Shown here piece by piece: positions 18,308-28,200 of a stretch of DNA of 32,608 bases. Source of the DNA: CAIODY01 sp046051225 (GTDB lineage: Bacteria; Bacteroidota; Bacteroidia; Chitinophagales; CAIODY01). The stretch is taken from the NCBI GenBank assembly GCA_046051225.1, contig JBJOOR010000020.1, positions 1 through 32,608 of the forward strand. The letters run 5' to 3'. Made by a program: the position numbers and the translations under genes. Under the pieces are notes generated by a model. The model was given only the letters and a program-made list of their open reading frames with translations, did no database searches and had not been told where the DNA came from. The first letter of the stretch is position 1. Each line of letters begins with the position of its first letter.

Positions 18308-19714
18308 TTATTTTAATTTGAACTTTTCCATTAACCAATTTTTATCGGGTACTTGTGTGTCGAACTCTAGTTTTTTTATTATTATGGCTGCTTCTTTTTT
18401 TGATTTTGTTTTCAGCAGTTGTTGTAAATAAGTAATAAATTTTCGATAAACTGATTGATAATGAACAGACAACTTTTGTTTTCTTTTTATCAGTTTTTTT
18501 AAGCTATTGATTAGGTCATCTAAAGTTTGCCATTCATTTAATTCGTACAAAGTTTTTGTTTGCATTACTTTAATATCTAACTGATAAAATAAATCGGTAT
18601 ATGCTACTTGTTGTAATAGCTGTAATGATTCTTTATACTTTTTTTGAATAAAAAAAACCTTTGCCAAATTATAATTATAGGCATTGCTTAATTCTTCATT
18701 TGGCAAATGTGTATTGTAGGTTTTAATAAATTTTTCTGTCCAATTTATTTCTTGTAATTGTAATGCTACTGAAACAATGTTTTTGAAATCCCACGGGCTC
18801 ATTAACTTTTTTTGTATTAGTAATTTACGCTTCAATGCTAGCTTGTATAATTGAAAAAGCTCTTTGTAAAATTCAGTATTGCTGCTATTTATTTGTTCAA
18901 TACAATAATTTATCAAGAAAAGTAAAACTTCTTTTTGCGATGTTTTATTCAAACTATTTTCTTGCTCTACTAACACTTTTTTTAACCATTGATAATGCGG
19001 TTGTTTATCGACTGAAGATTGTAATAATAAAATCTGCCTATTTATCTCAATCCATTCATTATCGCTTGGATTCTTATTTATCCAACTCAATAAAAAATCT
19101 TCCCATTGAATATTTACTGGCTGATCGAATAAATTTTTATAATGCTTTGCAGCACTCCAATACTTTAATTTCTCATATAAATAAAAATCTTCTAACGTTT
19201 GAAGCACATCTGCTGTATTTAGCTGTTGCTGCCTACTTTGCAACAATTCTTGATAATTGTTTATTTGCTGCTGAAGTTTAAAGTTTTCAATAAATGAACA
19301 GTCTAAATCTTCATTTTTTTTATGGATAGTTAATTTTGTTTTTTCTGCATGAAATGAAAATAAATCTGTTAATCGCCGTTGGTTTAATATTTGTAAATAT
19401 TGTATGGGCAAAGCATTTGTTTTATTTTTTAATTGATGAAGCGAAATGAAATCAATGGCATATTGATATAAATATGAACTTTGTTTATTGAATTTTAAAT
19501 TATTGAATTGTTTGCTTTTATTTAATTTCTTCCCAATTATTTCGGCTTCTGGAATATTAGTGTTTCGTGAATGTAGGTATGGACGAATTATTTCGAATAG
19601 ATTGAAAATTGAAATGTCAGTATTAAAAAAAGGACTTTGTAGATACAATTGAAAGCGCTGAATCTCTTGTGGTGAAAAGGATTTTAATAACTGATATAAT
19701 TTAGTATTTTGCAT
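18308..19714 (-). CDS. Cytoplasmic helical-repeat protein, module 1
   Basis: The 468-residue product has no signal peptide and reads as almost entirely alpha-helical, with paired helices spaced as in TPR-like solenoids. The N-terminus has the signature FSPQEIQRFQLYLQSPFFNT. It resembles a widespread Bacteroidota family of unknown function that I recall starting with an EFKxFxxFLxSPYFN motif. It ends with VPDKNWLMEK. It is clearly paralogous to the genes at 23708 and 29252: all share LQSR..., NTADVL..LE.FYL..KLKYWSA, SPWDFKNI and LDIK.MQ.KTLYELNE. It is divergent from a large T9SS protein gene across a 163-base promoter region. A regulatory or adaptor role for that partner is inferred from the repeated arrangement. 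Confidence 0.75.
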   Translation of the reverse strand: MQNTKLYQLLKSFSPQEIQRFQLYLQSPFFNTDISIFNLFEIIRPYLHSRNTNIPEAEIIGKKLNKSKQFNNLKFNKQSSYLYQYAIDFISLHQLKNKTNALPIQYLQILNQRRLTDLFSFHAEKTKLTIHKKNEDLDCSFIENFKLQQQINNYQELLQSRQQQLNTADVLQTLEDFYLYEKLKYWSAAKHYKNLFDQPVNIQWEDFLLSWINKNPSDNEWIEINRQILLLQSSVDKQPHYQWLKKVLVEQENSLNKTSQKEVLLFLINYCIEQINSSNTEFYKELFQLYKLALKRKLLIQKKLMSPWDFKNIVSVALQLQEINWTEKFIKTYNTHLPNEELSNAYNYNLAKVFFIQKKYKESLQLLQQVAYTDLFYQLDIKVMQTKTLYELNEWQTLDDLINSLKKLIKRKQKLSVHYQSVYRKFITYLQQLLKTKSKKEAAIIIKKLEFDTQVPDKNWLMEKFKLK

Positions 19715-19733
19715 ACCATCTCTTTTTTTTACA

Positions 19734-19741
19734 CAAAGATA
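19734..19741 (-). promoter_or_regulatory. -7 box of the module 1 helical gene
   Basis: The minus strand reads TATCTTTG, an exact TAnnTTTG match, 19 bases before the ATG at 19714. No equally exact box was found in the same place in modules 2 and 3. Confidence 0.45.
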
Positions 19742-19782
19742 TTTTTAATTTTTAAATTTACATGTCGGGTTAGATAGTTTAT

Positions 19783-19836
19783 TAAATTTGTACTTGTTTT
19801 GTTTGTTGAAAGTGTTGAGGTTTGCAACATCAAAAT
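19783..19836 (+). promoter_or_regulatory. Two-part upstream block of the secreted gene, module 1
   Basis: TAAATTTG (19783-19790) is an exact -7 box and runs into TTTGTACTTG (19787-19796). Exactly 24 bases later comes TTTGCAACATCAAAAT (19821-19836), inside the predicted leader RNA. The same two pieces with the same spacing occur in front of the other two secreted genes, while the 24 bases between them differ. Confidence 0.65.
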
Positions 19837-19877
19837 CAGAAATTCATTTTCAATCAAACAATAAAATTGTAATCGTT

Positions 19878-22800
19878 ATGAAAAAAATTATCTCACTAAT
19901 TTCATTGTGCTTGTTATTTCTAACAATAAAGGCAAATCCTTTGTCAGGCATCTATGCCATTCCTGGTAGCTATCCTGCTGGGTTTGCTACAATTAAGATG
20001 GCTGTTGATTCTTTAAATGCAAATGGTATTAATGGTGCTGTTACATTTAATATTGGTGCTGGCATAGCTTACACCGAAACATTAACTGGTGCATTGAATT
20101 TGGGTAATACTTTTTTAAATGCACAAACATCGGCTACCAACACTATCACGTTTCAAAAGGATGTAACTGCAACTGCAAATCCACTACTTATTGGATTTGC
20201 TGGAGTTGGAAATTATGATGGTATGTGGAATTTGAATGGAATTGATTATGTAATAATTGATGGAATTGATTTGCAAGATGCTGTTAGTAATTTAACCACT
20301 ACAACTCAAATGGAATGGGGCTTTGGCTTGTTTAAATTAAATAGTACGGCTCCTTATGATGGCTGTCAGAACAATACGATAAGTAATTGTGTCATTGCCT
20401 TAAGTTCTACAAATCCAAAATCAACTGGTATTGCGATGGAGAACAAATTAAAAACAGGTATAGGTGTTTTCTATAATTCGTCTGCTACTGCTGCCGACTG
20501 CAACAGCAACAATCACATTTATTCCAACACCATTCAAAATGTTGCTGTAGGTATTGAAATGATTGGTTATTCAGGCGTTGGGATGGCATTGAATTTATAC
20601 GATACCGGTAATGATGTGGGTGGAAGTACTTCAGTTCAAGGCAATAGAATAGTTAATTTTGGTGGTGGATATTCTGCATCTGGAATTAAAGCTGGCGAAC
20701 AACTTAATTTAAACATATCCAACAATACGATTGATAATTATAATGCTGGCTTGAATGGTGCTGTTGCAACAACTGCCTCGTTATATGGCTTTTATAATTA
20801 TTGCACTGCTAATTCGTTTGTAAATCAAAATTCTACTATTAATAATAACTCTATTTTACTAACTACAATTGCAGGATTTTCGAATACTTTAGCATGTGTT
20901 TATAGTACGGGGTGTGAGGGCAAACGCACCATTTCAAGTAATACAATAAAGATTGCAAATCTTTCTGGAACGGCTGGTAGTGGCACTTACTATGGTGTTT
21001 ATGATTTTACAAATGTTGCAGGTGCTACTATTGGTCAGGATTGGACTATAACTAATAACACACTTAATAATATCACTATCAATAATAACACAGGAACTTT
21101 TTATGGATTCTATTTATATGGTCATGGCGGATATGTAAACACATTTAGCGGCAATCAAATGACTAACTTTCAACGAACAAATGGAACAACTGGTTACCTC
21201 TATCCATTATATAGCTTTAATGATGTAAATTATAAAACAGCTGGCACAAGTGCCAATTGGTTTAATAATACTTTTTCGAACATAAATAATGGTGCTTCAA
21301 ACGGAGATATATATTTGTATTGGGCGCCAGGTGGTGGAAAAGGTGGAACTACAGCTATTTACAACAATATTATTTCAAACATAAATGGTGCTTCGTTTAG
21401 AAATTACATGCCTTATTTTAATTACAAAAGCAGCATTACAGTACACGATAATACTATCAATCATATTACTACTGGGGCATTAGCCAAAAGTATAATTGGA
21501 TTGGGTTGTTATTTTCAAGATAGTACCAATTCAAATACTTACCAAAATACTATTTCCGATTTAGTTGCATCCGATTCATCAACTGCTCTTCAGGCTGTGG
21601 TAACAGAATCAACGGCTGGGATAAATAATTTTTACAAAAACACCATTAGCAATTTATCGAACACCAGTACAAAATTTAGCTCTGCTTCAAACATTTATGG
21701 ATTGAGTGCAAGTCTTGGTTTGTCTGTAACAGGAGCAAATGGAATATTTAATTGCTACAATAATTTAATTGGAAATTTTACTACCAGCAATAATAATAAT
21801 TCGGGTTGGGGAATAGTAGGAATTGAATTTTCAGCATTGTCGTCCGACTCAATAAAAACAAAAGTTGCCAACTTTTATAACAACACTATTTATATAACAG
21901 GAACCAGTTCGCAAGCCTATTTTGGAGCAATTGGTATTTATTTGAACGACACAAAAAATGATACTATTTTGCTACGAAATAACGTCATTGTTAATTTAGC
22001 AACTAATACCAATGCAAACCCATCAACCTTTTCATGGCAAACTTCCGCCGCATGTATTGGCAAGCAAAATAGTAATAGACCTACATTAAATAGCAATCAC
22101 AATGTTTTATATGCAGGCACACCATCAGCCTATAATTTAATTTACCGCGATGCAAGCAATGCATATCAAACGCTTTCGGCTTATCAAGCAGGCACAAATC
22201 AAGATGCTGCAAGTTTTACAGAGAATCCTAATTTTATAAGTATTACCCCAAGCACCAATGGTTATTTGCATATCAATCGTGCATTTGCAACCAAATGCGA
22301 AAGCGGTGGTATTTCATTCAACAATTTAACCGATGATGTGGATGGCGACATTCGATTTGGTAATACGGGATATGTTGGAACAGGTTCTGCACCTGATATT
22401 GGAGCCGATGAATTTAATGGCTCATCAACTTGCAGTTATACTTATCATTCTATTGTAGATACTATTTGCAGCAGCATCACTTTTCATGGACAAACCCTTA
22501 CAGCAAGCGGTGTGTATTATGATACATTGTTAAATGTTGGAGGCTGCGATTCTATCGTTACTTTATTTTTAACCATCGATTCATCTTATTGCGTTTGGCC
22601 AGGTGATGCTAACAGTGATTTAGTAGCTGATAATTTAGATATTTTTCCTATTGGGTTATTGAATGGAACAACTGGGCCAGTAAGAAATAATGCTTCATTA
22701 ATTTGGATAGACCAACCTGCAACAACCTTCGGAACAACAGCTTCGGGCTTTACTGTTGATGCCAAACATGCAGATTGTAATGGCGATGGAATAATTGATG

Positions 22801-23612
22801 GTAATGATACTACAGCCATTTTACAAAATTATGGATTAACACATTTGCGTAAAAAAAGTGGCGCTGATTTACTTTCAGTAACCGTTGGCCCCGATACATT
22901 ATATCAAAACACAATCGCTAATATTGCTATTAATTTAGGCACAGCTGCTTTACCATTAGATAGTATTTATGGCGTTGCATTCTCGTTTAATGTTGATCCT
23001 ACAGCTATTGACACCAACTCTATAAGCATTGCTACCAATGCGTCTTGGTTGTTCAACAATCCTTCAGATCATTTTCATATTTATAAATTAACTAAATCGG
23101 CAACAAGAGTTGATGTAGGTTTGGTAAGAAATGACCATGTTAGTAAATCGGGCTTTGGTACTATTGTAAATATTGCCATTGATATTATTACAGGCAATAT
23201 TGTAGGCAGAGAAAATGGAATGGTAAATAAAAAATATCAGCTCCATTGTTCGGTAGATAATGCCACTATTTTAAAATTAGATGGCTCAATGATTTCGGCA
23301 AATATGGCGCAAGATTCATCATTGATTTTATACACTCGACCTGATGGAATAAGCAATGTATCTACTCAAAATTTATCGCAATCAATTATTCCAAACCCTG
23401 CTACCAACAATGTTTCTATTAAATTAAGAGGATATAATTACAATGAAGAAAAGAAATTAATTTTGATAGATGCAACAGGCAGATTGATGCTTCAAAAAAC
23501 ATTTACCAGCAATCAAACTACGATTGATATTTCAGAATTGAACCAAGGAATTTATATTGCAAAAATTATTTCAGAAAAAGGAATTACCGAAAGCAAATTG
23601 ATTAAGCAATAG
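19878..23612 (+). CDS. T9SS-exported beta-helix protein with dockerin- and cohesin-like domains, module 1
   Basis: The ATG at 19878 starts a signal peptide (MKKIISLISLCLLFLTIKA); earlier in-frame codons lie in the promoter block. The 1244-residue protein has a long Asn/Thr-rich region (about 20-840) with repeated NNTISN-type turns, which reads as a right-handed parallel beta-helix. One Cys-Asp-Ser repeat follows (about 852-895, ending GGCDSIVTLFLTI). The dockerin-like segment (about 904-990) has two EF-hand loops, DANSDLVADNLD and DCNGDGIIDGND. A cohesin-like beta-sandwich comes next (about 995-1150), then a T9SS type A sorting tail (about 1155-1244, IIPNPATNNVSI to GIYIAKIIS). The protein should be exported through the outer membrane and anchored at the surface. 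It is divergent from the helical gene of its module. Confidence 0.9.
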   Translation: MKKIISLISLCLLFLTIKANPLSGIYAIPGSYPAGFATIKMAVDSLNANGINGAVTFNIGAGIAYTETLTGALNLGNTFLNAQTSATNTITFQKDVTATANPLLIGFAGVGNYDGMWNLNGIDYVIIDGIDLQDAVSNLTTTTQMEWGFGLFKLNSTAPYDGCQNNTISNCVIALSSTNPKSTGIAMENKLKTGIGVFYNSSATAADCNSNNHIYSNTIQNVAVGIEMIGYSGVGMALNLYDTGNDVGGSTSVQGNRIVNFGGGYSASGIKAGEQLNLNISNNTIDNYNAGLNGAVATTASLYGFYNYCTANSFVNQNSTINNNSILLTTIAGFSNTLACVYSTGCEGKRTISSNTIKIANLSGTAGSGTYYGVYDFTNVAGATIGQDWTITNNTLNNITINNNTGTFYGFYLYGHGGYVNTFSGNQMTNFQRTNGTTGYLYPLYSFNDVNYKTAGTSANWFNNTFSNINNGASNGDIYLYWAPGGGKGGTTAIYNNIISNINGASFRNYMPYFNYKSSITVHDNTINHITTGALAKSIIGLGCYFQDSTNSNTYQNTISDLVASDSSTALQAVVTESTAGINNFYKNTISNLSNTSTKFSSASNIYGLSASLGLSVTGANGIFNCYNNLIGNFTTSNNNNSGWGIVGIEFSALSSDSIKTKVANFYNNTIYITGTSSQAYFGAIGIYLNDTKNDTILLRNNVIVNLATNTNANPSTFSWQTSAACIGKQNSNRPTLNSNHNVLYAGTPSAYNLIYRDASNAYQTLSAYQAGTNQDAASFTENPNFISITPSTNGYLHINRAFATKCESGGISFNNLTDDVDGDIRFGNTGYVGTGSAPDIGADEFNGSSTCSYTYHSIVDTICSSITFHGQTLTASGVYYDTLLNVGGCDSIVTLFLTIDSSYCVWPGDANSDLVADNLDIFPIGLLNGTTGPVRNNASLIWIDQPATTFGTTASGFTVDAKHADCNGDGIIDGNDTTAILQNYGLTHLRKKSGADLLSVTVGPDTLYQNTIANIAINLGTAALPLDSIYGVAFSFNVDPTAIDTNSISIATNASWLFNNPSDHFHIYKLTKSATRVDVGLVRNDHVSKSGFGTIVNIAIDIITGNIVGRENGMVNKKYQLHCSVDNATILKLDGSMISANMAQDSSLILYTRPDGISNVSTQNLSQSIIPNPATNNVSIKLRGYNYNEEKKLILIDATGRLMLQKTFTSNQTTIDISELNQGIYIAKIISEKGITESKLIKQ
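22590..22867 (+). repeat. Dockerin-coding repeat, copy 1
   Basis: This roughly 278-base stretch encodes the dockerin-like pair of loops. By eye it is almost identical in DNA to 28107-28384 and to 32329-32608, with only scattered substitutions. The DNA just upstream and downstream in the same genes is much more diverged. Confidence 0.85.
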
Positions 23613-23718
23613 GCTGAAGAAGTTTATAATAATCAGAAAATAGTTCACAGTAAAAACCTTCCAAGTTGATAAAACTTGGAAGGTTTTTTTATTGCGGTAT
23701 TTTGTATTTACTGAATAC
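23340..23718 (+). repeat. Sorting tail and terminator repeat, copy 1
   Basis: These 379 bases align without gaps to 28863-29241. The block covers the T9SS tail, the stop codon, the intergenic terminator and a few bases beyond. Only about a dozen or so substitutions are visible by eye. Confidence 0.85.
23652..23690. terminator. Bidirectional intrinsic terminator, modules 1/2
   Basis: AAAAACCTTCCAAGTT (23652-23667) pairs perfectly with AACTTGGAAGGTTTTT (23673-23688) across the loop GATAA, and more T follows. The A-run on the left serves as a T-run for the opposite strand. It can therefore stop both the secreted gene ending at 23612 and the convergent helical gene ending at 23708. Confidence 0.9.
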
Positions 23719-25132
23719 TATTCAACTTTTCCATCAACCAATTTTTATCGGGTACTAAAGTATCCGAAGAAAGCTGTTTAATAATTGCAGGAACAGATTT
23801 TGAATTATTTAATTTCAGTATCTTTTGAAGATAAAGTAAAAACTTTCCATAAATGGTTTGATAGTGTTTTGATAGTCTTCGTTTTCTATTCAACATCTTT
23901 TTAAAACTCGAAATTAAATCATCTAAAGTATCTAATTCATTTAGTTCATATAATGTTTTGGCTTGCATCAATTTAATATCTAATTGATAAAAAATATCGG
24001 TATAAGCCACTTGTTGCGATAGTTTCAGCGATTCGTTATATTTTTTTTGAATAAAAAAAACTCTGGCTAAATTATAATGATAAGCGTTTTCTAATTCATC
24101 TTTTGGCAACAGCAAACTATAGGTTTTAATAAATTTTTCAGCCCAACTAATTTCCTTTTGTTGTAAAGCAACGGTGATAATATTTTTAAAATCCCATGGG
24201 CTAATTGTTTTTTGTTGAATTAATAAATCTTGTTGCAATGCTAATTTATAAATCTCAAAAATCTCTTTGTAAAAATTTAACTCACCTAAATTAATTTGAG
24301 CAATGCAATAATTAATTAAGAATAAATAAATTTCCTTTTTGGTGGCTAATGGTAAATTGTTTTTCGCCTTTGTTAATTTTGATTTTAGCCATTGATAATA
24401 AGGCTTTGCATCTGTAGCTTGTTCTAACAATAAAATCTGTCGGTTAATTTCAATTTGTTCATCTGCCATTTTATTTTTTTGTAAATATTCTAACAAAAAA
24501 TCTTCCCATAAAATTTCAACAGGCTGGTCAAACATTTTTTTATAATGCAACACAGCACTCCAATATTTTAATTTTTGATGCAGGTAAAAATTTTCTAACG
24601 ATGTTAGCACATCGGCTGTATTCCTCGGTTCGGTGCGGCTTTGCAATATTTCTTGATATGCATTAATTTGTTGTTGTAAAAAAAATTCATCATAAAATTT
24701 ACTTTGCAAATGTTTAGATTTTGCAATCAGCAGTTTTGTTTTTTGTGCATGGTAAACAAACAAATCAGTAAGTTTTCTTTGATTCAAAACCTGTAAATAC
24801 TTTAGTGAAAAATCATTGCTGTTTATTTCTGTTTGATTAAGTACCACAAAGTTGGCAGCTAATTTATACAATGCCGAACACCATAAATTAAATTGAAGAT
24901 TATTGAATTTTGATGTAGATTTACTTTTAGCAGATTTAATTAGCAAAGCAAAAATATTTTCACCATTTATTATTTCTCTATTTCGTGAATGCAGAAATGG
25001 TCTGATAGCCTCAAACAGTTGATAAAACAAAGGGTTTGTGTTGTGATATGGGCTTTGCAAATACAACCGAAAGCGATGTGTTTCTTGTGGTGAAAATGTT
25101 TTAAGCAGTATGATTAATTTTGAATTTTGCAT
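23708..25132 (-). CDS. Cytoplasmic helical-repeat protein, module 2
   Basis: I chose the start at 25132 (MQNSKLIILLKTFSPQE) because it matches the paralogue starts. A longer in-frame start at 25246 would add 38 residues and run back over the divergent promoter block. The 474-residue protein is all-helical with no signal peptide. It shares FSPQETHRFRLYLQSPYHNT, LQSRTEPRNTADVL, KTISPWDFKNI and VPDKNWLMEKL with its paralogues. It is closer to the module 3 protein than to module 1, which suggests that modules 2 and 3 split later. The gene converges on the module 1 secreted gene and diverges from the module 2 secreted gene (151-base gap). Confidence 0.77.
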   Translation of the reverse strand: MQNSKLIILLKTFSPQETHRFRLYLQSPYHNTNPLFYQLFEAIRPFLHSRNREIINGENIFALLIKSAKSKSTSKFNNLQFNLWCSALYKLAANFVVLNQTEINSNDFSLKYLQVLNQRKLTDLFVYHAQKTKLLIAKSKHLQSKFYDEFFLQQQINAYQEILQSRTEPRNTADVLTSLENFYLHQKLKYWSAVLHYKKMFDQPVEILWEDFLLEYLQKNKMADEQIEINRQILLLEQATDAKPYYQWLKSKLTKAKNNLPLATKKEIYLFLINYCIAQINLGELNFYKEIFEIYKLALQQDLLIQQKTISPWDFKNIITVALQQKEISWAEKFIKTYSLLLPKDELENAYHYNLARVFFIQKKYNESLKLSQQVAYTDIFYQLDIKLMQAKTLYELNELDTLDDLISSFKKMLNRKRRLSKHYQTIYGKFLLYLQKILKLNNSKSVPAIIKQLSSDTLVPDKNWLMEKLNSIQ

Positions 25133-25223
25133 AATGGTATTAATAGTTTTACAATTATAAATTATACTTATACAATAGAAAGATAGATATTTTATTACAC
25201 AATGGTATAAATAGTTGATATAT

Positions 25224-25273
25224 TTTGTACTTGTAAATAGCAGCAAAACAGTTCACTTTTGCATCAACAAAAT
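25224..25273 (+). promoter_or_regulatory. Two-part upstream block of the secreted gene, module 2
   Basis: TTTGTACTTG (25224-25233), 24 bases, then TTTGCATCAACAAAAT (25258-25273), ending 10 bases before the ATG. The TA-to-TTTG spacing of the -7 element is one base off the consensus here, but the TTTGTACTTG piece is intact. Confidence 0.6.
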
Positions 25274-25283
25274 AATCATAGTT

Positions 25284-28200
25284 ATGAAAAAAATTATTAC
25301 ACTAATTTCACTTTGCTTGATGATGCTGGTTGCAAAATCACAATCTTGTCAAACTAGTTATTCAGGTTTTACGCAGACTGTATGCGATATTCATCCTTAC
25401 ACTTTTAATCAACATGCATTAGCAATATCGGGCACTTATACCGATACATTGGTAAATTTTCATGGTTGCGATTCGGTTATCTATTTGTATTTAACAGTGT
25501 TGCCATCCAACATTAATCAAACTAAATCAATTTGCACAGGCAGTACTTTTACCTTTAAATCTCAGCAGCTATCAGTATCGGGCATTTACAAAGATTCACT
25601 TACCAATTATTTAGGCTGCGATTCTATTATCACTTTAAATTTAACAGTAAGTGCAACTTATCCAGTTACACAAACTTTAACTACGGCTTCTCCATCGGCT
25701 TGCGGCAGCAATCCAGTATCTTTTACAGTGCATGAACAAGATACTTCCATCACAAATATTTTTTATTCCTGTAATGGTGGCGGTGGCAACAAACTTTTAC
25801 TGAATACAATTCAGGTAAATACTTTTTATGCTACTGGTATTACACACAATGCATCTTATTTTAATGGTGCTACAAATATGTCGGTTACCAATTTAATTCC
25901 TGGCAATAATTATAGCATTTATGCAGCGTTTGATACTTCGTATTTATATCCAGCAGGAGCTGGAGTGATGATGTGGATTGATTTTAATCATAATGGAATA
26001 TTTGATGCTACCGAAATATTAGTAAATTCTCAAGGCACTAATTATATAAATACTGGTTTTACAATTCCTGCCAATACCTTATCGGGTGCTACTTTAATGC
26101 GTATCAGAACAACTGCTAATGGTGCTTATTTACCTAACCCATGTGTAAATTATACCACTGGCAGCACCGACGATTTTAAAGTATATATCACTACCAGCAA
26201 CAATTTGTACGATTTGAAATATGTAGGCGCAAGCAGTTCTTCAACAGTAAGTACATTTAGTAGTAATACTTTTTCGCCTTCTATTCCAACTTCGGCTTTA
26301 TACTTTACTACAGTTACCAATCAACAAGGTTGTTCAATTAATACAGATAGTATTCAACTAAATGTATTAGCCGCTTCGGCAGATACAATTTATGATACTA
26401 TTTGCCATGGCACATTTAATTTTAATGGACAATTACTAAATCAAACTGGCACTTACCAATCGCACTTAAACAATGCAGTGGGTTGCGATTCAGCCGTTAC
26501 TTTAAAATTTATAAGCCACATTAGTTTCACTTATTTAAATCAAAATCTTTGTCATGGTGGAAGTTTTGTTTTCAAAAATCAAACACTTACACAGCCTGGT
26601 ACTTATTATGATACACTTACTAATTATATGGGTTGCGATTCGCTAATCACTTTGTCATTAATCGTTCCAACCACTTATACTTGGCAATATCATTATTTGT
26701 GCGCTGGTGCAACCGATACATTCAACAATCATATTTTAACCACAAGCGGTTATTATTATGATACATTACCCGACCATGCTAATTGTGGCGATTCGATACT
26801 TATTTTATACTTAACTATTTACAATCCTGTAATTGCAAATGCAGGCAACGATTATAATGGGTGTGGCGGAAATGGAGTTACATTAGGTGGTTTTCCTACA
26901 GCTACTGGCGGCTACAATGGTAGCAATGCATATAGCTACAACTGGCTACCATCAATAGGTTTAAGTAATTCAAACATTGCTCATCCAATTGCAGCGCCTA
27001 CAAATAATACAGTGTATAAACTTTTGGTAACCGATGCATTTGGTTGCATTGGCAAAGATTCTATGCAATTTAATATTACCAACTCAACAACGTTTGGCAA
27101 TATCAATCAAAATATTTGTAATGGCAGTTCGTATTTTTTCAATAATCAAACTATCACTGCATCTGGCATTTACTACGATACACTCATTAATTTTTCAGGA
27201 TGCGATTCAATAATTACTTTACATCTACTTGCAAATACATCTTCATCTTCAATAATTAATCAAAGTATTTGTGGCAATTCTAGTTTTCAATTTAACAACC
27301 AAAGCCTTACTAATGCTGGTGTTTACTTTGATACATTAGTTAATTATACAGGATGCGATTCGATAATTACTTTAAATTTATCTATCACCACTGCCATAAA
27401 TCTTTCTGTTAATCATACTACTTGCTTTAATGTACCTTATTTATTTAATGGGCAAATGCTAAGTAATAGCGGAACATTTTTAGATACATTATTGGGTACA
27501 AGTTGCGATACTTTTGTAACCTTAAATTTAGTAGTGCTGCCGATTAGCAACACTTCTATTTCGCAAACAATTTGTGGCAATCAATTTTATTTTTTCAATA
27601 ATCAAAATCTAAATACAAGTGGTGCATATACTCAAACACTAATTAATTACTTAGGCTGCGATTCAATTATCACATTGCACTTAACAGTTAATCCTATTTC
27701 GAATACTACCATTAATCAAACCATTTGCAACTATGCACCTTATGTATTTAATGGCAAAAGCCTTACTGCAAGCGGCACTTATTATGATACATTAATCAAT
27801 CAATTTACTTGCGATTCAATCATCACTTTGAATTTAACGTTAAACCCATTGCCAGCGGTTCACATGACAGGAACATTTGCACATTGTGGAGATTCTTGTA
27901 TGAATGTAACGATTAGTGGTTCTGCGTTAACTTCATGGACTTGGCGTTTTGCTGGAGGAATATCAACCACTTCTTTTAACGCTACTTTACTTAACCAAAC
28001 TATTTGTTTAAAAAATATTTCGCCGAATGGTGTTATTGCATTTATTGGTGCAGATATAAATGGTTGTCAAAATTTTGATACTGTATTAACTATTCAACCT
28101 ACCGATTGCGTTTGGCCAGGTGATGCTAACAGCGATTTAGTAGCTGATAATTTAGATATTTTTCCTATCGGATTATTAAATGGAACAACAGGCCCAATAA

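Noticed and set aside
18835..19281. Plus-strand 148-codon open frame
   Set aside because: It lies antisense inside the module 1 helical-protein gene, which has clear paralogues in its own frame.
22586..22819. Minus-strand open frame recurring at 28094-28336 and 32205-32558 with a similar product
   Set aside because: It is the antisense of the highly conserved dockerin-coding DNA. Its conservation follows from the plus-strand repeat; there is no promoter or independent support.
25132..25246. Longer N-terminus for the module 2 helical protein
   Set aside because: The added 38 residues have no counterpart in the paralogues and would overlap the divergent upstream block.
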